Below, one piece after another: positions 22,071 to 33,795 of a stretch of 64,000 nt of DNA. Source of the DNA: Aralia elata (Eukaryota; Streptophyta; Magnoliopsida; Apiales; Araliaceae); contig CM068378.1 in the NCBI GenBank assembly GCA_034770075.1, positions 45,784,508-45,848,507 on the forward strand. The letters run 5' to 3'. The position numbers and the translations under genes are program-made. The first letter of the stretch is position 1. The number at the start of each line of letters is the position of its first letter. The notes under the pieces were generated by a model. It made no database searches and had not been told where the DNA came from. It was given only the letters and a program-made list of their open reading frames with translations.

Positions 22071-23569
22071 GTTGCTCCATGAAAAATTAGGATGATTTCT
22101 CTATCCAGGGTTGTAAGTGTTCGAATTCATGCCTTGTTGTCTGTTGTCGTTGCCGATGTAGTGAACTGATTCTGAACTAATGGCACATTGGCTACTTGGA
22201 CGGTTGCCCGCACAAATTTCACATACCATAGCCACCTGCTGCATAGGTTGCGTTCCCATAACATATATCTTCTTAGTTAACGTTGTAACCTGTGCGGCCA
22301 AAGCAGTCACGACATCTAGCTCATATATACCCGCTGCTTTAGTCTGGTTCATCCTAGCTATAGGCCATTGGTAATTGTTTGCGGCCATCATTTACAAAAG
22401 CACATATGCCTCATCAAAGTTCTTTCCCATTAATGCTCCTCCCGCAATTGCATCCCAACCTACAAACAAACCGAACCGTACGTTTCGGTTTAGTTCGATT
22501 GGATTACTTTATCGAGTCGAGTTCACACATGTTATCACATTCGATTGCTCGATCGAACATGTTCGCAAACCGTGTGGTTTACTTTGATTATGTTCACGAA
22601 CAGTTCGATTCGAGTTCGTTTCGAGTTCGATTCGAGTATTTATAATATTTGGCTTAATTTTTGCTTCAGTGCATTGATGATGTTCGCAAACATGATGATG
22701 TTCGTGAACTTGATGATGTTCGCGAATTGTTCACGAACTGTTCGTGAATAATTAACGATCTGAACCTGTACATGTGTGTTAGTTCAATCGTGTTACTCGA
22801 ACATATTCAAGTTTGACTTATTGTGTTTGAGTTCAATAATGTTCGGATCAGATCGTTTGCAGCCCTAGTTACATCTATGTTTATTCGCGTTGTACTACAC
22901 AGCCCGTTGTGAAAAGTTTGAACTTGCAACCACTTTAGAATACCATGATGAGGACATTTCTGAAGCAAATCTTTGAACTGCTCCTATGCTTCATAGAGAG
23001 ACTTTGAATCCTGTTGTGTAAATGAAGTAATATTATTCCTTATCTTCGTTATTTTTACTGGCGAAAAAAAACTTTGCTAAGAACTTCTGTGTCAAATCGT
23101 TCCATGTCGTTATGGATCCTGCTGGTAACGAATGCAACCAACTCTTCGCCTTATCACGAAATGTGAAAGGGAAGAGTCTGAGTCTCACAGCGTCATCGGT
23201 AACTCCATTATACTTGAATGTGTCACAAATCTCCAAAAAGCTGACCAGATGATCATTAGGGTCATTATTAGGCAAACCCCCAAATTGAACTAAGTTCTGA
23301 ATCATCTGAATTGTGTCCGGCTTAATCTCAAAAGTGTTTGCTTGAATTGCCGGCCTTTGGATGCTTGAATGGATCTCTGTAACTCGCGGCGTAACATAGT
23401 CTTCGAGTGACTTTTGTTCTTCCTGTGCAGCCATGGTCTCTTTAACTTGTACCTCTTGACAAAATTTGCTTAACCTTTGGATCCTTCTTTCTATTTCGTC
23501 TTCGTACGGTAGCGGTTCCAATCCCTTCAATCGCGTTTGCATACACGATCTGCCTACAAAAGGAAACAA
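22071..23569 (-). pseudogene. Gypsy-2 gag
   Basis: The open part 23033-23569 (178 residues) starts near MFPFVGRSC and contains ITTWNDLTQKFLAKFF, FEIKPDTIQMIQNLVQFGG and LRLFPFTFRDKAKSWLHSLP, the conserved Athila gag core. The downstream part 22101-22391 has NNYQWPIARMNQTKAAGIYE and a zinc-knuckle-like CEICAGNRPSSQC in which the expected His is replaced by Arg. A hAT-like MITE (22455-22867) separates the two. Gag would form the virus-like particle core; this copy is broken. Confidence 0.85.
22455..22867. mobile_element. hAT-like MITE in gypsy-2 gag
   Basis: Same insert as 8570-8997 at the same gag position, 413 bp here, ending GTTTGCAGCCCTA and flanked by ATTGCATC (22447-22454) and GTTACATC (22868-22875). 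Short open frames inside it are not genes. Confidence 0.55.
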
Positions 23570-23649
23570 TTAAAACCAAATAAAAAGAACGTTTAAACTA
23601 AGACCAAATTAATGGAAATTAATATTGGAGAAATAATTATTAAAAATAT

Positions 23650-23667
23650 TCCTCGGCAACGGCACTG
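23650..23667 (-). other. Gypsy-2 primer binding site, degraded
   Basis: Minus strand CAGTGCCGTTGCCGAGGA resembles the tRNA-Asp-type site TGGCGCCGTTGCCGGGGA seen intact at 32468-32485, with four transition-type changes. It lies between the LTR end and gag, as expected. Confidence 0.75.
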
Positions 23668-25339
23668 AAAACTTATTTGCCCAATATAGTATTGGTAATT
23701 TCACACGCAAATATACGTGATCAACAAGTAATATAGAGTAAGTAAAGTATCATTCCCACGAGGAATATATTAATAATATATTAATCCAACTACTAACTTT
23801 ATATCAATTGATTTTAATTAAACTATTGCAAATTATGTTCATAAACTAATTAATAAAAATTGACTACTAATTAACAAAGATTATTACCAGATTACAATTT
23901 CCCCTAATGTCTCATGTAAACCTCTTCACTCTCTTTTTAATTAATCAATTATGTTGAGCTATCAACTGAGAATTCCTAATTATTCATACAACTATTGTCC
24001 AAATAGTTATATAAAAATATCTATTCCAATTAAGTCACTATATTCCTATGTGAAATAACTGAGAATAAATTTATTAAGTATCAATTCTCAAATAAATTGC
24101 ACGTGGCATATAGGTATATAAAAGTAGTATGCCCTCAAGTCAATCACATAGGATGTAATAAGCATTTACTTTGTAATCTTGTTAATTTATTAATAAAAGA
24201 ATTTATTTATATTAAAGACATTTTTTAACCATGTTTAATTAGTTGAATTAAATGAATGTGATAAACCCATAGTTTTCGATCAATACTTTTAAAATCATAA
24301 TGATGATCATGCTAATGAGATCTAAATTCTAGATAACTCAAAAACTAAAATGTTCTTAATCGTCAAATCACTAATGTGGGATTACTGATTCCGGATAGAT
24401 TAGTACATACTATGTTTGCTCTATTGAAGAGGATGATTGATCTCATAATCATTCGTGTGGAGACACTAAAATAAGTATGTAAGTGCTTATTGGAGAATAA
24501 GTTCACTGAATATGACTTACTTTAAGGAACACTTAATAGAATTTTACTTGTCTGACAATAGGAGTTCCTATAGTAATAGTTGTACAAGTGATCCTTGGAA
24601 TTGAAATCATCATAGTACCTTGTGTATTCTGAATTATACTTTGTCATATTCCTTAATACTTTATAGTATGTTATAGGGTATGTTTTGGTATAATAAAGTG
24701 TACATAGAGGTAGGTGAATGATCAACAAAGGATCAACCACTTCTAGTAAAAGGACAGAATGTCATATGCAATTCGATAAGTGACAATTCATAAATCCTTG
24801 ACCAAGGTAAATGGAAATTAGAAATGAATTTCTAATTTACATTAATCAGAGTTGTGCATTTTGTGAATCGAAATGCATATGATTAAATAAATAAGACTTG
24901 TCAGTAATTTCATGTCTTATGTTTAATCGGGAAATTGTATAGTACAAGGATTGAATTGTACGGTAACTATTCACGGAATAGGTTCTTTGTGTTCTTTGTG
25001 ATTAAACGTTGAATTCATATTATCCAGATAGTCATGATACATTAATTATAAGGTGTCACTCATGATGTAGAATAAATATTATTTATTTATATTTGAATTA
25101 AAGGAGTTTAATTCATTATAAATAATATTAGAATGGTTCTAATTTATATATTCTACTTATCGGCTTAATATTAAACCTAGAGGGTCACACCGCAAAAAGA
25201 GAAATATAATTTTAAAAGTGATTGGCTTAATAATAATAAATTAAGTATATTTAATTTATTGGTGGAATAAATTAAATAACTTAATATTTATAATTAAGTA
25301 TTTGGAGAACTACTAAATTATAAATTAATAAGAGTAGTC

Positions 25340-25340
<1 letters not shown>

Positions 25341-25379
<39 letters not shown>
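25341..25379. repeat. (TTA)n microsatellite
   Basis: About 13 uninterrupted TTA units inside solo LTR E; shorter AAT runs occupy the matching place in copies B-D. Confidence 0.95.
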
Positions 25380-25383
<4 letters not shown>

Positions 25384-25593
25384 TAATTGGCTTGATAATA
25401 ATAAATTAAGTATTTAATTTATTAGTGGAATAAATTAAATAACTTAATATTTATAATTAAGTATTTGGAGAAATACTAATTATAAATTAATAAGAGGACT
25501 TTTATTATTTATTATTAATAATTTAGTTCCTAATTAGATTGAGAATTAAATCAAAATCCTAAGTCCTAAAAGGTTTAGGAGAGAGGGTTAGTC

Positions 25594-25603
25594 TATAAAT
25601 AAG
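25594..25603 (+). promoter_or_regulatory. LTR TATA box (copy E)
   Basis: TATAAATAAG on the plus strand at the position conserved in this LTR group. Confidence 0.55.
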
Positions 25604-27224
25604 AGGAATCTTATTGTGAGATAGACTAATGCCAAGACTAATGCTTATGCAACTCTTGCAAGTATTCTAAAACCCCTAAAGAGTTAGGAAAGAGAAAATT
25701 AGGGTTAGCCACCCAAGGTCTAGTAAAACCTAATTTAACTTCTTTAATCAATATTCTCTTGGTGGATCACCTATTGGGCGTTGTACACTTTGAGTAGGAA
25801 CGTTTGATCTGAAGAATTGGCGAAGCGCGAAGGAGCAAAGAATTGGAGCTTAAAGATTACATCAAGGAGTTGATCATCTTCATAAGGTATATCTTTTATC
25901 CTTCCTCGATTAATAATATTGCAAAAGGTGATTCTTGAGATTACAGAAAATTTTAAATATGATTTATGTCATGCTTCTGCTGTTTTACAATATGATTATA
26001 TGTATGTTCTTGTTTCTGCAAACTTACAGTATATTCATATCCCATACACAAATATGTTATTCAAATCATAGAATAAACAAGATCACATGTTATCATATCT
26101 CGATCTAACCCTAGAATCCATCTTCCAATTTCATCTAAGATATATCAGATAATTATTGATCAGGTAATTATAAACTAAGTACAAAATATGATAAACAATT
26201 CATACATAATCAATATAACCAAAAGAGAGTAAATTAATTTAAACTACACATTGAGTTCAATTACAATCTTAACGAAAGAATTTAGTTCATAATAATAAAT
26301 GCAATCATCATCATAAGTCCAGAAAATATCTTAAGATTACAAGTATGAAAGATTAAGAGTAAAGAAGAAACTCTGTCACTGTTGATCTTCACCCTCTACT
26401 TTAACTGTGATGCTCCCAAAATAGGTCCACACAACCTATTTGAGTCGCCAAAAATGCATACTCCAAACACAAATTCTCTTACCAAAATCAATAAAACTCT
26501 ACATATAAGTACAGTCAATAGCTGTTTTAAGAATCAAAACCCTTAGAAAATGATGTCGTGTAAAATACGACAACACGTACATTTTAAATTCTATACAATC
26601 ATTGTACCGCATATAGTACGACCATATCCAGACTCAAGATAAGTCCTCAATACAATGTCGTACAAAATACAGCAATAAATATTTCAAGTCCTCAAGGAAC
26701 ACGAGAAGATTTTTGTCCTCTTCATTCTAATGGTATCATCTTTGATGCCACACTATTCTGATAACTTGATAATGACAGTTACCAACTCAGACCATTATAG
26801 TTACTAACTCGGACCATCACTCCATTCCCCTATTTTTTCCGCTAGACTCAGCTACACTCTTATTACTTGAAAGGAATTGTGAAGCAAAAGGGTGAGAACA
26901 AATAGCCCAATAAAGAGTATCATGACTAAGATAAATAAATTATCAATAGTCTTCAATAGTGATAAATCTGATAGAATATCTTAGACAACAAGTTTTAGAT
27001 CAACAACTGCAGCGGAACAAACAATCTATTAGAAAAGTCAAGTAGACCATAATGTCCACTATCTTCTCCAATTTAAAAGTTCACCATCCATATTTTGTCC
27101 CTGTAACACCAATCAACAGTTCCTCTTTAAAGAAAACTTTCACCACCTGTCTTTGCCTGTAACACCAAAGATCATGAGTATAATAATTCACAGTTCCTGT
27201 TCATAATCATGCAAATCAACAATT

Positions 27225-27345
27225 TATTGCCACAAAGATTAAACAGAACTTTCACCACTTGCCACACATAATTAAACAGAACTTTCACCACTTGCCACAC
27301 AGGCTCAACAGAACTTTCACCACTTGCCACAAAGGCTAAACAGAA
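27225..27345 (-). repeat. Minisatellite, ~33-bp unit x3
   Basis: Units carry ACAGAACTTTCACCACTTGC followed by CACA; single relics of the same word lie at 27130-27150, 27535 and 27610. Confidence 0.85.
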
Positions 27346-27904
27346 AGTACCACAACCTGTCTTTATCTTTAACACCAAAATCATATTTATAAAATTCCAC
27401 AGTTCCTAGTTATAGTCATACCAATTAACAGTTCATAGTTATAATCATGTCGATCAATTCATCTTTTCACCAAAGCCAAAATCAGTCTATTGCAACATCA
27501 ATCAACAGTTCCTCTTTGCACCCCTAGCCGAAGAGAACTTTCACCACGTATCGTTGCCACAAAGGCTAAAAACACCCAACAATCATACTGTCTTTGCACC
27601 CAGGCCAAAGAGAAATTTCACCACAATGATTATAACAATAATATGATGAATGGGCAGAAATAATCAGAATATTAGCAACTCTCAATTTAATTATCCAAAG
27701 TCCAAATTATCAACACGATATCCAGAAATTCAATTAGAGTTCTTGATTGAATATAAAATTCAAGAAAATATAAAGCTCATAGTTTAATTAATTTAATAGG
27801 AAGATTCGGGTGAAATATATTAGATGAAGTACAAACTATTAAAAAATATTCTAATCATTTCAGAAATTTTCAGCATTTAATGATCAGGCTAGAGAAACGA
27901 ATAA

Positions 27905-28060
27905 CAATTTCTTACAAGTATGAAGAAAATAATATCCTTTACGAGTATCAAAGAATGATAACCCTTTCGAGTATGAAAAAGTGATAACCCTTTTCGAATA
28001 CGAAAGAAAATGACATCCCTTTATGAGTAAGAAAGAATGATAACCCCTTTACCTTAATAT
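27905..28060 (-). repeat. Minisatellite, ~34-bp unit, 4-5 copies
   Basis: Repeated GATAACCCTTTNCGAGTATGA-like units with drift between copies. Confidence 0.75.
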
Positions 28061-28764
28061 TGTGAAACACAAAATTAATAGTCGAACAAATCCTTCCTTG
28101 TTCGTCTTTGTAGCAGTAAATTATCTGACTTTCGGGTCTTCTAGAGTTTTCAAAATCTCTTTATATTTTCATAAAAATGTATCTCTCTAAAAGATACACG
28201 AAATAGACTCAAGAATCACTCCATTCGGAGTTAATATGACTGAGTTATGAACTTTATAAATTTAGGCTGAAACTAGTGACGAAAATCTGGACAGATTGCG
28301 GTTTTTAGCATTTTAGGGCATGAAGATGGCATCTGATGACTTTTCTTCCTTCTACAAAGCTGTAGAGGACGAAAAACTAATGAAAATAAGCTTTTGAATA
28401 ACTCAATTCCGATAAAGGATGAATTTATTATGATTTTTCTAAAACGTTGTTATAAAAAGAAAATTCTACTCGGGAATTCAAAGAAGAATGCAACAAGAGA
28501 TTTCAAAACTAGGAATGACTTGGACTATAAGTGTAGCACTCTACTGAAATTTGCTAACACTTAAGGTAGCCTAGCATACCTAGAGAAAAACTTGCAATAA
28601 GAGACTTTTAGAGAGAGGAAGAAAATGTTAGTAAGGAAGATATGAATTTCCTTATGCTAAGCCTTCCTATTTATTGCCAAAATCCATCACATTTAATAAA
28701 TATATTATTCCTCCATTAACAATATCTTTAAATTTATTATTAATGCTGATTACCCATTATCAAC

Positions 28765-28930
28765 CATTATCAATACTTAATCAAAAAGATTAATCCATTA
28801 TCTTTATTAATAAAAAGATTAATTCATTATCATTATTAATAAAAAAAGATTAATCCATTATCATTAAAGAATTAATCCATTATCATTATTAATAAAAAGA
28901 TTAATCCATTATCATTATTAATAATTTCTA
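28765..28930 (-). repeat. Minisatellite, ~32-bp unit, 5 copies
   Basis: Units read AAAGATTAATCCATTATCAT followed by TATTAATAA; one copy is shortened. Confidence 0.88.
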
Positions 28931-29797
28931 CCATTCATAAAAAATTATCTTTAATCTACCACATATTAATTACCTCACATAATAATTATTCACATTTTTC
29001 ACATTTCAATATCACAGTTTCTTTACTATTCACAATTATAAATGTATTACTATCACAGATATTAGTGTTCTTCAAATAATGAGTATGTTTAACAGTTTAA
29101 TATTCGTAACTTCCATTTATGCAACTTTCCATTACTACACTATTACAATACCAATTATTGTGACAATAGTATGAAATACTATGACAATTATAAAATATTA
29201 TGCAGATGTTACTGTAACAATTATTTAATCAATGATTATGAAATATTGTGCAATACCGTGTGACACTGTAGAATGTTGTGTGCCACTGTATAACACCGCG
29301 TGCTACTGTAGAGCACCGCGCGCATGTTGTTGTACTTTTATCACCGGTATTTAAGCAGTAAAAAATAATAGTACCGTTGACAATTTTTTTAAAAAAGTTA
29401 TTCCTGTCGTTTTCTATATCTGATAATTACGTATGTCATTGTGGGGACCACCAATGATTGGTTGTTTCGGCGCCGTCGTACTTTACCGAATATAATATTC
29501 CCCGACAGAACGAATATTACCCAACAGAAGGAATATTCTCTGACAGAACGAATATTACCCAACATACTTTCTATAATATAATACAATTTGCGCATCTCAC
29601 CCGTAACTTTATCATTTTATCAATTTAACACCTTGCTGCTTAGAATAATAATTATAAGAAAATTAAATTCTCTTTATTAAAATTCGGGGTCTTACATTAA
29701 CCCTTGCTCCTTATGTGTTATCCTTCAATACTTGATAAAACCCTAGCCTTCAAAGTCTGACAATATCTAATAATCCATGTATATCAGTCTCTAATGA

Positions 29798-29830
<33 letters not shown>
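29798..29830. repeat. (TG)n(TA)n microsatellite
   Basis: Alternating TG run followed by alternating TA run. Confidence 0.95.
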
Positions 29831-29944
29831 TCATCTCCTCGGCTCCTTAGAATTTTCATCCCCTTCAACTTCCTATGGTAAGTGATGAAACTTCAAATAG
29901 GACACAATCAACTAGCAACAAACTCAGCCAACAGCAGCAATTGT

Positions 29945-30120
29945 GCGCGTGCCAGGCCCACTCTTGCAACTCACGTGCCAAGCGTTACAGTCCTTCTCAT
30001 CATACGCCTCGGCGCTTAAGCACTCCCTCGCACTGTGGCGTTTTCGATCATGCACTTAGGCGCTGTTATTCGTGTTCCTACATCGCGACGCTTGTCATGG
30101 CGCGCCTAGGCACAACTTCC
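29945..30120 (-). repeat. GC-rich palindromic cluster in gypsy-2 LTR
   Basis: Contains several GGCGC/GCGCC words including GGCGCGCCTAGGCAC (about 30100) and GCCTCGGCGCTTAAGC (about 30006). The same vocabulary occurs at 4390-4770 inside gypsy-1. Confidence 0.6.
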
Positions 30121-30405
30121 CATCTTGCTTGCCTGTTGTTGCTTTCCTTAGTCAATTCTTCCCAACATATCGCATTCTGCTGCACAAAGTTGCACCAGGT
30201 TGCATGCATAAATCCTTTATTCTACAGTTTGATTTATAACATACCATAATCCGTCTAATTTGACGTCATTTAACAGATATTCCATTCCAATCACGTTTCC
30301 TACAAAACCACACTAAAACGCATAAAAAGAAATAGAAAATACTCAAGAACTCACAAATCATCAAGCTAAAAGTACTCAATTCGCAGGGACAAAACCCACT
30401 CATCA

Positions 30406-30521
30406 CATACGATAGTAGAGTGACATTTGTCTTAACTCTACGAACCACTCAACGATCTTAGAGTTATCTTTAAGTATTTTACTTCTTTACTCTACGATAG
30501 TAGAGTGACTTTACTTCTTTA
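30406..30521. repeat. CTCTAC-GTAGAG hairpin minisatellite, left block
   Basis: Repeats of CTCTACGATAGTAGAG, a perfect 6-bp hairpin with a GATA loop, joined by ACTTTACTTCTTTA linkers. It lies between the gypsy-2 LTR end and the non-autonomous element, and continues at 37797-37985 on the other side of that element. Confidence 0.88.
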
Positions 30522-32461
30522 TGATGAGTGTGTTTTATACACAAAAATTGGGTACGTTTGGCCTTGATAATTTGTAAGTCTTTAGCTATTTCGTTTGGTT
30601 TGTATGTATTTTTTCCTTATAGTTGTGTAATATAGTTTTGTATTGCTATTATATGTTTTTGTATGCTTTTATGTGTTTTTACTTTGTTTTGTAGGAATTG
30701 AAATAAAGGCCCATTGGATCAATACGTTTTTGGCTTAAATTTGGCTTCCAGCTGCTTATTTCTCAATTTGACCCATGATCCAATCCGAATCTCTCAAAAC
30801 TCAAAGAACGAAAGTTGTAAATCTTTGTCTTATCTTTCCAGAACATCTTGAATCATCCAATTTGAAGTTCGTATGAGAGAGTTATGGTCATTTTAGCATC
30901 GGATTTGGCATGAATTTTACATAGCAGTTGCTTCGGGCTCAATTTGAGCCTTGCTCCGGCCATTATCTCGATGAGCTCCAGTTATGAAAGTTGTAGAGCT
31001 ATTTCTTATATTTCCATAGCCTCTTTAATCGCCTTAATCCGAGTTCGGACGAAGAAGTTATGGTCATTTTTTCAACAGACGTCGAAACTGATTTGAGGTA
31101 CACTATTCCACCGCCAGGGCGGTAATTTCCAGCACTACTCTTGCGTCGAGGCGAACTCACCACCGGGGCGGTAATTTTCTGGCCAATTTTCACCGTCGGG
31201 GCAGTAACTCCCTGGATACAGTCGGATTTCGCGATTTTTGGCCAAAATTTGATGTCTAGGCTAGGGTTTCTCGTACCCAACTCTTATAACATCTAGGGGC
31301 GGCTGAAATAGGCATTCTAACACCATCTAACACTACTAACATCAATTATAGAGAGAGGGAGGCTAAACATAACATCAATTAGAGAGAAAAAATTTGTAAT
31401 ACAAGGCAATTTTCAGCAAAATCCAAGGAGCAAGGAGTATCAAATCTTGAAGGAAAGCTAGAGAATAAGAATCAACCCATCAAGCAACCATTGAATATCT
31501 TCTTAAGGGGTTTTATTATTCTATCTCTAGTATTCTCTTCTTAATTTGTAATTCCATCATGATGTATAGATCAAATTCGATGTTTATTGTAAATCCCATT
31601 AACTAGAACTCATTTTCTAAGATTTCAATGGAACCCATTACATAGTTTGAATTGATTTCTCTCTCTTTGATATTGATTAATCATTTGTGAATTCGGTATC
31701 ATAATTTGTGCTTTATATATTAATTACCAAGCTAGTAATTACCTTGGGAACCTATATGAAATTGAGAAATGGATTATAGTGTTAAGACCTTGTTATGATA
31801 TCATGTAAAAATTAGATATTCCTATGGGTAATTTATGAAATTAAGTGACGTGTGTTTTATTTATTATCCTCATGAATAGATAATTTGATTGTATTTAGGA
31901 TAGACATATACCTAAATACCACATGTATCCATTTGAGAATCCATGCTTAATGATTCCTATTGTGAAAGTTGGTAATTGATAGGGTGATTCATGAGATTTG
32001 GTGACGCGTGTCTTGTTAATTATTCTTGATATTGGATTCTTGCTAGTGTGTAGAATCGAGATATATCTATACACCGCATTAGGAAATACGTATTTGACCA
32101 TCGAGAGAGGCTTGTATATACTTGTGATTTCTCGGATAACAATCCTTGTGATTTAACTAGTTGAAAAGAGAGAGTTAGGATATTTAAATGAAGTGTTGAG
32201 GGAAATTGTGATCTTAGACTTGTTAATATTATATTTTCATTATCTTAAAGCTTTCCATAGGTTTTGATTACTTGTTATCTTCATTAATGCAAAACAACAA
32301 AAGCAATTATCATTTGTTTAAATAAGATTGAGATGATAAGAGGTTAGTACTTGAAAAAGACTAGTAATAATTCCTCGTGGGATCGATACTCTATTTACTC
32401 TTTATTACTTGTTGACCGCATATACTTGCGCGTAAATTGTCGTTATATAAATCGGACAACA
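30522..32461 (+). mobile_element. 5' LTR of the non-autonomous gypsy element
   Basis: 1940 bp from TGATGAGTGTG to CGGACAACA. It contains a GC-rich triad at 31107-31215. Compared with the 3' LTR, most differences are single substitutions and short gaps. Confidence 0.93.
31107..31215 (+). repeat. GC-rich triad in LTR (CACCGGGGCGGTAA modules)
   Basis: Three modules, CACCGCCAGGGCGGTAA (about 31110), CACCGGGGCGGTAA (about 31161) and CACCGTCGGGGCAGTAA (about 31191), stand out in AT-rich DNA; GCGTCGAGGCGAACTC lies between the first two. The 3' LTR has the same triad at about 36448-36535. Confidence 0.8.
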
Positions 32462-32467
32462 TGTTTT

Positions 32468-32485
32468 TGGCGCCGTTGCCGGGGA
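32468..32485 (+). other. Primer binding site, tRNA-Asp type
   Basis: TGGCGCCGTTGCCGGGGA, six bases after the 5' LTR, is complementary to the 3' end of plant tRNA-Asp (GTC), the usual primer for Athila/Tat gypsy elements. Confidence 0.9.
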
Positions 32486-32609
32486 GTTGTTTTTCTAGTG
32501 TTTTTCCAATATTAATTATAATCAAATTAGTCTTAATTTAAACTTGTATATAAATTCGTTTTTACTTTATTTTAACATTTTTATGTTTTGATGCTTTACG
32601 AGGTACACC

Positions 32610-33795
32610 ATGGATGACTTTGCTTATCAATGGCCGTACATGAGTATGACTCGGCCATGAGAAATAGGGCTTAATGGACTCAATGCAATTTTTGCATTAT
32701 CAACACAAGTTGAGACACTCTCGAGGAACGGTGGTGATTACCTCAACAGCTATACTTATCCCGATTATCACCAAGAATGGGGGTATCACCCAGATTCTTC
32801 ATGGAGCTATAATCAACAAGATCAATTCTACGCTCCAAGTCCAACATTTGCACTGGAATTCTCATGTCCACCTCCATTGCCATGAGAAGAAAATTCAAGT
32901 TTGGTGGAACTCATGTCTAGGATCATAGCAAACCAAGAGGAGATGATAAAGAGTCAGGAAGCATCACCTCAATACTTTAATAAACAGATGGCACAACTCA
33001 TCAATACCTCAACCAATGGTCCTTAATACATGCATTCCGAAACTGAAATAGATAAGTCAAGATTAGAGGAAGTGTGGTCCAAGTTCGTAGCATCAAATGA
33101 GGAAATGAGGATTAATCAAGACATATCAATTCAAAATCTTCAGAATTAGATTGATCAAATGTTCAAAGCTTTAAACAACTGTCCTCAAAATAATTGGTGT
33201 TATGACATGGATTCTGAGACTTATGGTGAGCCCGAGCCAAATCTGCAGCTGGATGAGCCACAAGAGATAAAAATAGAGGAGACAATTAGGGATAAGGGTA
33301 ACACAGTTGGCGAAGAGTTTAGTATGACCTCAAATGAAGATGAGTCAATTGTGTTAGTGCCCCAAGTGCCTTCTCCACCAAAGTTCAAGAATCCAGTCAG
33401 TTTTGCAAAACCGTGTCCTCTTGGTAGTCATGTCGGCGGCAAGGTTCTTTATGACATGAGATGAGAGCTAGCACAACCTTGAAGCCATGGTGGGCAGATG
33501 AAAAGAAGATAGAGGCAGAGCCCGTTATGCTTGGCAAGCCCCAATGCCCCAATCTTATCACAGACACAACGGAGGAAGCACCTAGCTTTTTGACATTTGA
33601 AATTGAGAACGTTTCTACAAAAAGCAAGCTAGGTGACTTTAACTCAATGGCTCTCACCAATGGGAACCTCCTAAAAGCTACATGGTTATTAATGGATGGA
33701 GGGTTCCTCAAATTTCGAAGGGGAATTGGATAAAACAGGGAGTTAGTCAGGCTGAAAGACTTTAAATCAAGCGCTCGATGGGAGGCAACCCATTC
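32610..33795 (+). pseudogene. Gag/protease remnant of the non-autonomous element
   Basis: The frame opens with MDDFAYQWPYMSMTRP and is soon stopped. The 33159-33464 frame has an acidic segment and ends with FKNPVSFAKPCPLGS, which aligns with the protease start KDPGSFTIPCTIGS of gypsy-3, but the catalytic triplet region is lost. After 33740 the end-of-pol signature appears (GACTTTAAATCAAGCGCT, GGGAGGCAACCC). So the element keeps the two edges of the gag-pol block and has lost the middle. No working protein is expected. Confidence 0.7.

Larger units (their letters stand above)
24119..26028 (+). mobile_element. Solo LTR of a copia family (copy E), plus strand
   Basis: A 1910-bp LTR starting TAAAAGTAGTATG (TG changed to TA) and ending CAAACTTACA, a divergent relative of copies A-D in opposite orientation. 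The flanks GTATA (24114-24118 and 26029-26033) form a perfect 5-bp target duplication. A TATA element lies at 25594-25603 and a (TTA)n tract at 25341-25379. No coding capacity. Confidence 0.85.
26406..29696 (-). mobile_element. 3.29-kb solo LTR, chromovirus type
   Basis: Read on the minus strand it starts TGTAAGACCCCGAATTTT and ends TTTGGGAGCATCACA, typical of chromovirus LTRs. The flanks are a perfect 5-bp duplication TTAAC (26401-26405 and 29697-29701). It contains at least three minisatellites (27225-27345, 27905-28060, 28765-28930) and a set of AATATTA/CGACAGAACG repeats at 29500-29565. No gene. Confidence 0.9.
20070..30405 (-). mobile_element. Gypsy-2: Athila-like element, 5' half with nested insertions
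   Basis: Minus-strand order is 5' LTR (30405-23674, holding two solo LTRs), degraded tRNA-Asp-type primer site (23667-23650), gag (23569-20070, holding a MITE and copia LTR D). The element is cut at 20070 by the junction with the copia 5' LTR, so protease, pol and the 3' LTR are missing. Its gag segment 20070-23076 duplicates 6205-9210 of gypsy-1, nested insertions included. Confidence 0.82.
23674..30405 (-). mobile_element. Gypsy-2 5' LTR, split by two solo LTRs
   Basis: The minus-strand start TGATGAGTGGGTTTTG at 30405 and the end near 23674 match the termini of the LTRs at 30522-32461 and 40166-41775. Removing the solo LTRs at 24119-26028 and 26406-29696 leaves about 1.53 kb, close to the 1.6-1.9 kb of the related LTRs. 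Parts outside the inserts: 23674-24118, 26029-26405, 29697-30405. The last part holds a GC-rich cluster and a (TG)n(TA)n tract. Confidence 0.82.

Noticed and set aside
29875..30249. 124-residue plus-strand open frame
   Set aside because: It lies inside the gypsy-2 LTR over the GC-rich cluster, is antisense to the element, and shows no domain.
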